The notes beneath the pieces are model-generated. The model was not told the DNA's origin and made no database searches. It saw only the letters and a program-made list of their open reading frames with translations. Source: Reyranella sp. (GTDB taxonomy: Bacteria > Pseudomonadota > Alphaproteobacteria > Reyranellales > Reyranellaceae). From it: a DNA stretch of 6,346 bases. Within the stretch, counting starts at the first letter, position 1; every line of letters starts with the position of its first letter. This document shows positions 1-5,457 of the stretch, piece by piece. The position numbers and the translations under genes were made by a program. The stretch spans positions 1-6,346 of the forward strand of contig JADHLS010000318.1 of assembly GCA_016780605.1 (NCBI GenBank), in the 5' to 3' direction.

Positions 1-389
1 TGGTAGGCCGTGTCGTTGGCCATACCGAGGACGGCGTCGTCGTGCTCGTTGGTGTCGGTCGGCACTCTGTGGCTGCCCCTGCGGGACCTCCGCTTGCTCG
101 GCGTAGCCACCGTAGCGCAGCAGCGCGATGACCTTTTCGCCAGACCTGAGATCCGTGTCGCCTTGGCCAACCTCGGCAACAATGCCGCAGATTTTGCTGT
201 CGGGCAGATCGAAAACGGTGGTTTCGTCTGGTACTTGCCCCCGATCTGCCACGTGTCCTGGAAGGCGATGCCAGCGGCGCGGACGGCGATCCGTACGTGC
301 CCCGACGGCAAAAGCGGCTCGAGTAGATCCTCGACCTCCAAGACCTCCAGATCACCCCAGCGATGGCAGACCATAACTTCCTGTCCCAT
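1..389 (-). CDS. Quinone oxidoreductase-like MDR protein, N-terminal part, with two cancelling frameshifts
   Basis: This is the N-terminal 129 codons of a medium-chain dehydrogenase/reductase of the zinc-independent NADPH:quinone oxidoreductase type; the gene runs off the left edge. Families of this kind reduce quinones or enoyl-type substrates with NAD(P)H in the cytoplasm. Starting at ATG 389-387, the protein begins with a typical MDR opening (VCHRWGDLEVLEVEDL) and continues through RIAVRAAGIAFQDTWQIGGKYQ. After KPPF the reading frame stops looking like the family. The shifted frame from 213 to about 79 gives GIVAEVGQGDTDLRSGEKVI and then ALLRYGGYAEQAEVP, which are family-like. From 77 leftwards the original frame resumes with RVPTDTNEHDD and AVLGMANDTAY. 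The original frame has no stop across 389-1, so a protein could be made with about 45 wrong residues. It lies 12 nt downstream of the DUF35 gene, so it is probably in the same transcript. The indels may be real or sequencing errors. The family call is firm at MDR level; the substrate is unknown. Confidence 0.75.
   Translation of the reverse strand, partial: MGQEVMVCHRWGDLEVLEVEDLLEPLLPSGHVRIAVRAAGIAFQDTWQIGGKYQTKPPFSICPTAKSAALLPRLAKATRISGLAKRSSRCCATVATPSKRRSRRGSHRVPTDTNEHDDAVLGMANDTAY
76..79 (-). other. Probable one-base insertion (frameshift) in a G run
   Basis: The minus strand reads GGGG. Skipping one G returns the shifted frame (ending AEVPQ) to the original frame (GSHRVPTDT). This gives a plausible MDR segment leading into AVLGMANDTAYH, where a conserved family segment is expected. 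It cancels the deletion near 213. The exact base is uncertain within roughly 60-90. Confidence 0.6.
212..215 (-). other. Probable one-base deletion (frameshift) in a T run
   Basis: The minus strand reads TTTT here, directly after the KPPF codons of the MDR gene. Adding one base would join the upstream family-like frame to the downstream frame that continues FDLPDSKICGIV. The length between the conserved PPF and the following G then matches the usual PPFPFVPGSEVAG pattern of the family, 13 residues in both. That alignment is from memory of the family. Confidence 0.65.
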
Positions 390-401
390 TTCTGCCTATC
401 G

Positions 402-923
402 TCACTCCTGCGGATAACGCCACGGCTGGGCAGGCTGGGGTGCGCCCTCGTCGATGGTCCATTGCGGCAGGGCGAACCCCGGTGCGACGTCGGTAAAGAC
501 CATACGAACACGCGTGCCGATGCCGACGCGGCGCACCATCTCTGGCGGCGCCAGCGTGCCGTCCGGCGTCGCGAGGTTGCCGACGACGCGCAGCGCCTCG
601 TGCCCGCTGGGATTGCCGTTCTGCGTATCGAGGTCGACCAGCAGGATGAGATAGGGCGTGTGCGCCTTGAAGGCCGGCTGAATGGCGTGATGGACCTCGG
701 TGTAGGAGTGGGCGGCGCCGCGCGCATCGACCGGCACCCATTCCGACTTGGGGCCGGCGCACCACGGACAGGCGGTAGTCGGCGGATAGCGCAGCAGGCC
801 GCAGGCCGCGCACTTCTGCAGATGAAAGTTGTGCGCCGCGCAATGCTTGAAATACACCAGGTTCTCGACGTCGAGATCGTTCACGTCGAGCGGCATGCCG
901 AGATAGGTCGCTTGCAGTGCCAT
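402..923 (-). CDS. Zn-ribbon/OB-fold (DUF35) protein, probable partner of the thiolase-like enzyme
   Basis: This 173-residue protein has the usual two-part DUF35 layout. A rubredoxin-like zinc ribbon carries four cysteines as C38-x2-C41 and C52-x2-C55, around the typical CGLLRYPP and CPWC stretches. A C-terminal OB-fold covers roughly residues 60-150 and contains the common HSYTEVHH and PYLILLVDLD strands. In the family these proteins bind thiolase-fold enzymes. In steroid side-chain degradation, the DUF35 domain of ChsH2 forms a complex with the aldolase Ltp2. Here the protein stands alone rather than fused to a MaoC hydratase, and it follows the Ltp2-like gene by 14 nt, so a complex of the two products is the natural inference. 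The start is supported by AGGAAGGA seven bases upstream, overlapping the stop codon of the thiolase-like gene. About 25 residues precede the zinc ribbon. The family call is very likely; the substrate is unknown. Confidence 0.93.
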   Translation of the reverse strand: MALQATYLGMPLDVNDLDVENLVYFKHCAAHNFHLQKCAACGLLRYPPTTACPWCAGPKSEWVPVDARGAAHSYTEVHHAIQPAFKAHTPYLILLVDLDTQNGNPSGHEALRVVGNLATPDGTLAPPEMVRRVGIGTRVRMVFTDVAPGFALPQWTIDEGAPQPAQPWRYPQE

Positions 924-930
924 GGTCCGT

Positions 931-938
931 TCCTTCCT
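931..938 (-). promoter_or_regulatory. Ribosome binding site of the DUF35 gene
   Basis: AGGAAGGA on the minus strand lies 7 nt before ATG 923-921. Its first base is the last base of the TGA stop (940-938) of the thiolase-like gene, which suggests coupled translation of the two presumed partners. Confidence 0.75.
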
Positions 939-2194
939 CAGTCACGCCGCATGACCATGGCCGAGCCGGTGCCGGGGTTCGCCCAGCCCATATTGGCCGT
1001 CACTTCGCACTTCTTGACCTGCCGGCAACCGCCCTCGCGATAGTCGTAGGTATGCTGGCGCTTGCCGTCGGGCCCCACCGGACACGAATCGTCGGCATCG
1101 TGGCGCAGCTGGCGCACATTCTCGATCACCATGTTGAGCCCGTGCGTGTAGCCCTCGCACAGATGGCCGCCGCTGGTGTTGTTGGGCCGCCGCCCACCGA
1201 GGCGGATCGTGCCGTCGCTGACATAGGCGCCGCCCTCGCCCTTCTTGCAGAAGCCGTAATCCTCGAGCTGCAGCATGGTGGTGAAGGTGAAGGCGTCGTA
1301 GGAGCCGGTGACGTCGACGTCCTCCGGTCCGACTCCGGCGTTGGGCCACAGGATCTCGCGGGCATAGCGGCCGGCGACCGTCGAGATGGGTCCGTGCTGG
1401 TAGTGCATGTCGAGGCGCGGCTTGCTGCAGCGGCCGACGACGCCGCGGATCAGCGCGCGCGGATGGCGGCAGTCGCGCGCCCGCTCCGCACTGGTCACGA
1501 CGAGCGCCGTGCCGTTGTCGGTCTCGACGCAACAATCCAGCAAGTGCAGCGGCTTGCAGATGATGCGGCTCGCGAGCACGTCTGTGACGGTGACGCGCTC
1601 CTTGTAGAAGGCCTTGGGATTGTTCGAGGCATGCTCGCTGTGGATTGCCTTGACGGTGGCCACCTGCTCGGGTCGCGTGCCGTAGTCGTACATGTGGCGC
1701 ATGAAGGTGGGCGCGAACATCTGGCCGGCGCTCTGCCAGCCATAGGCGCGCCCGTGCAGGGCGTCGCCCGAAACAGGCGCCACCGCCCGCGCGCCGGTGC
1801 CGCCGATGCGCACCTGCGAGAAGCCGTTCATGGCGCGGAAGATCACGACCACCTTGCACATGCCGGCTTCGATCAGGCCCATCGCCATGCCGACCAGCGC
1901 CTCGGTCGAGGAGCCGCCGCCGAACACGTCCATGTAGAAGTTGGGCCGGATGCCGAGGTCGCCGGCGATGAAGTTCGAGAAGGTCGAATCGCCCGACTGG
2001 TATGACAGCATGCCGTCGACGTCGGACGGCTTGAGCCCGGCGTCCTCGACGGCGTTGCGCACCGCCCAGGTGCCCAGCGCGCGCGTCGTCATGCCCGAGC
2101 CGCGCATGTAGGTCGTCTCGCCGACGCCAACGATGGCGTACTTGTCGCGCAGATATTTCGGACTTGTTGTGTCGGTCTCCGCCGGCATCGTCAT
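938..2194 (-). CDS. Thiolase-like (SCP-x/Ltp2-type) protein, probable CoA-thioester retro-aldolase
   Basis: This 418-residue protein has the thiolase fold: an N-terminal half opening with AIVGVGETTY (20-29) and a C-terminal half ending WANPGTGSAMVMRRD. It is not an ordinary thiolase. The segment where the nucleophilic Cys normally sits reads DVFGGGSSTEAL (89-100) with no cysteine. The His of the usual HDCF/NEAF motif is replaced by Tyr299 in GSYDAFTF, and the GHP histidine by Tyr349 in EGYTHG. This is the pattern of Ltp2, which cleaves the steroid side chain by a retro-aldol reaction. The two Tyr are 50 residues apart, the same spacing as the catalytic Tyr I recall for Ltp2 (294 and 344). The adjacent DUF35 gene supports this reading. 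A C-terminal stretch (about 365-398) looks longer than in Ltp2 and carries Cys371, Cys390 and Cys396. The start is set by GAGGAGG five bases upstream. The fold is near certain; aldolase activity is inferred. Automatic pipelines would probably call it acetyl-CoA acetyltransferase or lipid-transfer protein. Confidence 0.93.
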   Translation of the reverse strand: MTMPAETDTTSPKYLRDKYAIVGVGETTYMRGSGMTTRALGTWAVRNAVEDAGLKPSDVDGMLSYQSGDSTFSNFIAGDLGIRPNFYMDVFGGGSSTEALVGMAMGLIEAGMCKVVVIFRAMNGFSQVRIGGTGARAVAPVSGDALHGRAYGWQSAGQMFAPTFMRHMYDYGTRPEQVATVKAIHSEHASNNPKAFYKERVTVTDVLASRIICKPLHLLDCCVETDNGTALVVTSAERARDCRHPRALIRGVVGRCSKPRLDMHYQHGPISTVAGRYAREILWPNAGVGPEDVDVTGSYDAFTFTTMLQLEDYGFCKKGEGGAYVSDGTIRLGGRRPNNTSGGHLCEGYTHGLNMVIENVRQLRHDADDSCPVGPDGKRQHTYDYREGGCRQVKKCEVTANMGWANPGTGSAMVMRRD

Positions 2195-2199
2195 GACGT

Positions 2200-2206
2200 C
2201 CTCCTC
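2200..2206 (-). promoter_or_regulatory. Strong ribosome binding site of the thiolase-like gene
   Basis: GAGGAGG on the minus strand lies 5 nt before ATG 2194-2192 and directly follows the TAA stop (2209-2207) of the hydrolase gene. It favours the first ATG over the in-frame ATG two codons later. Confidence 0.8.
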
Positions 2207-3118
2207 TTATTTCAGTTTGCGTTGCTGCCTATTGCCTCCATCCAAATGGTCGTCGAGAAACGTGCCGACCTTTGCAATAGCAACTTTTGCCGTTTCAAGG
2301 CGTGGCCAGAACCAATGCCAAACGTGAGGGACACCCTCAAACATTTCCAAAGTGACGTCTACGCCTGCGACTCGCGCTGCTTCGGCCAACCGCATCGAGT
2401 CAGGCGCCAGCATTTCGGAAGTGCTTGCGTGTATCAACATTGGAGGCAGGCCGCGAAGATCCGCGAACCGTGGTGATGCCAAGGGATGGGTTGCCGGAAT
2501 GGCTCCAAGATAGGACGAAGCGTAGGCTAAGATGTCTTCAGTCTTTACGAGTGGATCGTCAATTGTAGCGGGGGGCGGTGCAGTGGTGTCGCACGTCAAA
2601 TCGACCCAAGGAGATAAACAGACCGCGGCCGCAGGCATGGCATCACCGGCACTAAGGGCGGCGACTAATGTCGCCACAGTGAGGCCGCCTCCGGCCGAGT
2701 CGCCCACAACGGCCAATCGCTGAGATCCGGTATCCTGGAGAAGTAGGCGATACGTGGCGACGGCGTCGTCGACTGCGGCGGGGAACGGATGCTCCGGGGC
2801 GAGGCGATAATCGAGCAACAGTACATTGGCACTTGCCGCAATCGCAATCGCGGCGGCCAGATGTCTATGCGATCGAGGAGATCCGATCACATATCCGCCG
2901 CCGTGTAGATATAGGACTGTGCGACCGTCGACTGGGTGCTCCGGGTCGACCAGCTCTCCGATCAATCCATTGCGTTCCCAGAGTCGAACCGTCGCGCCAG
3001 CCGGCAGGGTAAAGGCTCGTTCGGCGCGGTCGTAGGCCGCGCGCCGTTCCGCCACTGTCGCGCTAGACATTGACGGTTGCTTGCGAAGGAACGACATCAA
3101 TGCTGTCAGATCATCCAT
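2207..3118 (-). CDS. Alpha/beta hydrolase, HSL-family esterase/lactonase
   Basis: This 303-residue cytoplasmic hydrolase matches the bacterial hormone-sensitive-lipase (HSL, family IV) esterases in length and motifs. The oxyanion-hole motif HGGGYVIGS is at 72-80, DYRLAPEHPFPAA at 103-115, and the nucleophile elbow GDSAGG at 139-144 with Ser141. The catalytic His is probably His265 in GVPHVWHWF. The acid position reads TSEML, with Glu235 where many members have Asp; Glu occurs there in part of the family. There is no signal peptide. Such enzymes hydrolyse short esters and lactones. The gene lies 77 nt downstream of the Baeyer-Villiger monooxygenase, so opening that enzyme's lactone or ester product is the obvious inferred job. 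The chosen ATG has AAGAAGG six bases upstream; in-frame ATGs at codons 8 and 17 are less well placed. Its GC content is lower than in the genes on either side. The polar tail after residue 290 (GGNRQQRKLK) may be dispensable. Confidence 0.93.
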   Translation of the reverse strand: MDDLTALMSFLRKQPSMSSATVAERRAAYDRAERAFTLPAGATVRLWERNGLIGELVDPEHPVDGRTVLYLHGGGYVIGSPRSHRHLAAAIAIAASANVLLLDYRLAPEHPFPAAVDDAVATYRLLLQDTGSQRLAVVGDSAGGGLTVATLVAALSAGDAMPAAAVCLSPWVDLTCDTTAPPPATIDDPLVKTEDILAYASSYLGAIPATHPLASPRFADLRGLPPMLIHASTSEMLAPDSMRLAEAARVAGVDVTLEMFEGVPHVWHWFWPRLETAKVAIAKVGTFLDDHLDGGNRQQRKLK

Positions 3119-3124
3119 CGCTGG

Positions 3125-3131
3125 CCTTCTT
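3125..3131 (-). promoter_or_regulatory. Ribosome binding site of the hydrolase gene
   Basis: AAGAAGG on the minus strand lies 6 nt before ATG 3118-3116, in the 77-nt gap after the monooxygenase gene. No convincing -35/-10 pair or terminator hairpin is visible in that gap, so read-through from upstream is likely. Confidence 0.6.
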
Positions 3132-3195
3132 GAGAGGTTTGGGTGCGGATCGGCGCGCCTTCTGCGCCTGGGCTACTTCGAGCAAATGGTTGAAT

Positions 3196-4641
3196 TCAGG
3201 CGGCGAAATCGAAGTCCGCGAGGTCGGGCGAGTTCATCTCCTCGCGGAAGCGGTCGAAGCCCCAGGGCCACAGCGCGGGATTGCCATTGCGGTCGAGGTA
3301 CCAGCTCCGGCAGCCGGTCACCCAGACCGTGTTCTTCATGGCCTCGCGCAGAGCGACGTTGAAGCGGCGGGTCGCTTCCTCCTTCGGTGCCACCGAGCGG
3401 CATTTCCCGCCAAGCACCAAATCGGCGAGCTGCAGTATATAGGCCAGCTGAATCTCGGAGATCAGGACTACCGAGAAATTGCCGATCGGGCTGTTGGGAC
3501 CGACCAGCATAAAGAAGTTGGGGAAGCCTGGCACCGCCACCGAGCGGTAGGCCTCATTGGCCTGCGCCCAGGCGTCGGCGAGGCGCCGACCACTCTCGCC
3601 CACCACATCCATCGGCCGCAGGAAGGCATGTCCGTCGAAGCCGGTCGCCAGCACGAGCACGTCCAGCTCATGCAGGACACCGTCCTTGGTCCGCACGCCA
3701 CCCGCCTCGATCCGGTCGATGCCGTCGGTCACCAGCGCGACACTGGGTTTCTGTATCGCCGAATAGAACGTGTCCGACATGATCAGCCGCTTGCAGGCGG
3801 CGCGATAGTTGGGCGTCAGTCGCCGCCGCAGGTCAGGATCTGCCACGTTCTCCTCAAGGTTGGTGCGGCAGGCATCCTCGATCTTCCGCAGCTCGTCCTG
3901 GTCGCCGATGACGGCGCGCGCGAAGGTATCAACGAAGCGCGCCGACCAGAAATCGTAAGATTGCTGCAGCCGCTCCGGGGAGGTGTTGTACATCGCCTTC
4001 TCGGCCTCGCTATAGGCGGGGTTGGCGAGCGGTAGAATCCACTGCGCGGTGCGCTGAAAGAGCGTCAGCTTCGACACGGTATCCGCCAGAGCCGGTACGA
4101 TCTGGATCGCCGTCGAGCCGGTACCGATGATCCCGATCCGCTTGCCCTCGAGCGGCACGGAATGATCCCAGCGCGCGGAATGGAAGCAGGCACCCTCAAA
4201 GTCGCCGAGTCCCGGGATGTCGGGATAGGCCGGGTGATGCAGCACCCCGGTGGCACAGATGACGAAATCCACGACATCGGTGGCACCACCCTTGATCGAG
4301 AGATGCCAGCGCCCGTCGCGATACTCCGCGCGTACGATCTCGCTGTTGAAGCGGAAGTGGCTGTCGAGTTCGTACTTCTTCGCCACACCCTCGAAATATC
4401 CCCGGATCTCTGCGCCTGGGGAGAAGCGGTGCGACCAGTCGGCCTTCAGCTCGAAGGAATAGGCATAGACGTGGCTCGGCACGTCGCAGGACAGGCCGGG
4501 ATAGGTGTTGTCCCGCCAGGTACCGCCCAACCCGCCGGCCTTCTCGTAGATCGCGAAGTCCCGGATGCCGCGCTGCTTGAGCTTGATGGCCGTCAGGATG
4601 CCCGACATGCCCGCACCGATGATCGCAAAACGCTTGCTCAC
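3196..4641 (-). CDS. Baeyer-Villiger monooxygenase / flavin-containing monooxygenase
   Basis: This 481-residue FAD- and NADPH-dependent monooxygenase appears complete. The FAD-binding Rossmann motif GAGMSG is at 9-14 and GGLGGTW at 36-42. The type I Baeyer-Villiger fingerprint FxGxxxHxxxW(P/D) is met exactly by FEGACFHSARWD (148-159). The second Rossmann motif for NADPH, GTGSTA, is at 173-178, and ATGFD is at 332-336. Enzymes of this type insert oxygen next to a ketone to give an ester or lactone; some members oxidise S or N atoms instead. Translation starts at GTG (4641-4639). No in-frame ATG precedes the first Rossmann glycine, and the next Met is residue 12 inside the motif. AAAGG stands 7 nt upstream. 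The gene follows the SDR gene by 15 nt and precedes the esterase, the classical alcohol-to-ketone-to-lactone-to-hydroxyacid order seen in cycloalkanol pathways. At 481 residues it is shorter than cyclohexanone monooxygenase (about 540). The substrate cannot be read. Confidence 0.93.
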   Translation of the reverse strand: MSKRFAIIGAGMSGILTAIKLKQRGIRDFAIYEKAGGLGGTWRDNTYPGLSCDVPSHVYAYSFELKADWSHRFSPGAEIRGYFEGVAKKYELDSHFRFNSEIVRAEYRDGRWHLSIKGGATDVVDFVICATGVLHHPAYPDIPGLGDFEGACFHSARWDHSVPLEGKRIGIIGTGSTAIQIVPALADTVSKLTLFQRTAQWILPLANPAYSEAEKAMYNTSPERLQQSYDFWSARFVDTFARAVIGDQDELRKIEDACRTNLEENVADPDLRRRLTPNYRAACKRLIMSDTFYSAIQKPSVALVTDGIDRIEAGGVRTKDGVLHELDVLVLATGFDGHAFLRPMDVVGESGRRLADAWAQANEAYRSVAVPGFPNFFMLVGPNSPIGNFSVVLISEIQLAYILQLADLVLGGKCRSVAPKEEATRRFNVALREAMKNTVWVTGCRSWYLDRNGNPALWPWGFDRFREEMNSPDLADFDFAA

Positions 4642-4648
4642 GCTGCCG

Positions 4649-4653
4649 CCTTT
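4649..4653 (-). promoter_or_regulatory. Ribosome binding site supporting a GTG start
   Basis: AAAGG on the minus strand lies 7 nt before GTG 4641-4639 and just after the TGA stop (4659-4657) of the SDR gene. It decides the start of the monooxygenase, for which no ATG is available. Confidence 0.6.
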
Positions 4654-4656
4654 CGT

Positions 4657-5454
4657 TCAGCCTGGGGTCGCATAACCGCCGCTCACGCTCAACACTTGCC
4701 CGGAGATATGTCCAGCCATGCCGGGCGAGGCGAAGAACAGCACCGCATTGGCAATATCGGCGGCTCGGCCAACCTTGCCGAGAGGAATTACTTTTCTGGC
4801 TTTCTCCACTTGTTCATCGGAAAAGAAGGCATCACGGCCGATCCATAGGCTGCTGGCGCCAATCTCATCTGCGGCCGTCGGCAAGATCAGGCCTGGAGCT
4901 ACAACATTGCACCGGATGCCGTGGCGGCCGTACTCCTTTGCAATCGCCTTCATGAAAGTATTTACGCCGGCTTTCGCGGCCCCATAGACTGTTTCGCGAG
5001 GCTCGCCAAAGCTGGCATCCGAGCTGACAGAGACAATCGCGCCCCCACCGGCGTCGATAAGCCGGGGCAATGCAGCTTGGGTACACAAGATCGTCGAAAC
5101 TAGATTGATCTCGATCAGTCGCCGCCAGTGCATCGTCGACTGTCTAGCGAACGCTGACGGCCGGTCCCATCCGACGTTATTGACCAGGACATCGAGGCGT
5201 CCGTGTTCGGTCATCGTGCGCCCGATGAGCGCGTCTACATCTTCTTCCTTTGTCACATCCGCTGCTTGGAAGCTGATCCGCCCCTTGCCTTGCTTGGTGG
5301 CGTCCTTCAGAGTTCGCTGTGCCTGCTCTTCGTCGATGTCGGCAAAGACGATATTGGCGTCTTCCCGGGCCAAGGCAAACACGATGGCGCGCCCAATGTT
5401 GGACGCGCCGCCCGTGACCAGTACGGACTTGCCGCCGAGACCGATGTCGACCAT
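4657..5454 (-). CDS. SDR-family NAD(P)-dependent dehydrogenase, BadH-like
   Basis: This 265-residue protein is a complete classical short-chain dehydrogenase/reductase. The cofactor motif TGGASNIG is at 14-21, with Asn in place of the usual middle Gly. DV at 66-67 and NNVG at 92-95 follow. The catalytic tetrad is Asn117, Ser144, Tyr157 and Lys161 (YGAAK). Asp39 at the end of the second strand (FADID) suggests NAD rather than NADP. The stretches VNNVGWD, SVSSDASFG and VYGAAKAG recall 2-hydroxycyclohexanecarboxyl-CoA dehydrogenase (BadH) as I remember it. The likely reaction is oxidation of a secondary, perhaps alicyclic, alcohol (or a 3-hydroxyacyl-CoA) to a ketone, which would supply the monooxygenase next door. 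Its ATG is only 3 nt after the TAG of the LLM gene and has no strong Shine-Dalgarno, so translation is probably coupled. It could instead act in the reverse, reducing direction; the family leaves this open. Confidence 0.95.
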   Translation of the reverse strand: MVDIGLGGKSVLVTGGASNIGRAIVFALAREDANIVFADIDEEQAQRTLKDATKQGKGRISFQAADVTKEEDVDALIGRTMTEHGRLDVLVNNVGWDRPSAFARQSTMHWRRLIEINLVSTILCTQAALPRLIDAGGGAIVSVSSDASFGEPRETVYGAAKAGVNTFMKAIAKEYGRHGIRCNVVAPGLILPTAADEIGASSLWIGRDAFFSDEQVEKARKVIPLGKVGRAADIANAVLFFASPGMAGHISGQVLSVSGGYATPG

Positions 5455-5457
5455 TGG

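Noticed and set aside
1..389. Calling the MDR gene a plain pseudogene
   Set aside because: The frame stays open across the visible part and both indels sit in homopolymers, so sequencing error is as likely as decay. I kept it as a CDS with the frameshifts marked.
363..1043. Plus-strand open frame (226 codons) opposite the DUF35 gene
   Set aside because: It is a shadow of the DUF35 gene, whose zinc ribbon and RBS are convincing, and it crosses into the thiolase-like gene without any protein logic.
942..1859. Minus-strand open frame (305 codons) inside the thiolase-like gene
   Set aside because: It is an Arg/His/Ala-rich translation in an alternative frame of a well-supported gene.
917..2005. 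Long plus-strand open frame (362 codons) opposite the thiolase-like gene
   Set aside because: It is antisense to a gene with clear family motifs and lies in very GC-rich DNA, where antisense frames stay open by codon bias. Its translation has no recognisable domain.
3149..3168. Small GGCGC/GCGCC inverted repeat in the gap before the hydrolase, as a terminator
   Set aside because: The stem is only about 5 bp and no T run follows, so it does not look like an intrinsic terminator.
3070..4035. Plus-strand open frame (321 codons) opposite the monooxygenase and the hydrolase start
   Set aside because: It spans two real minus-strand genes and their gap, shows no family motif, and mirrors the codon pattern of the monooxygenase.
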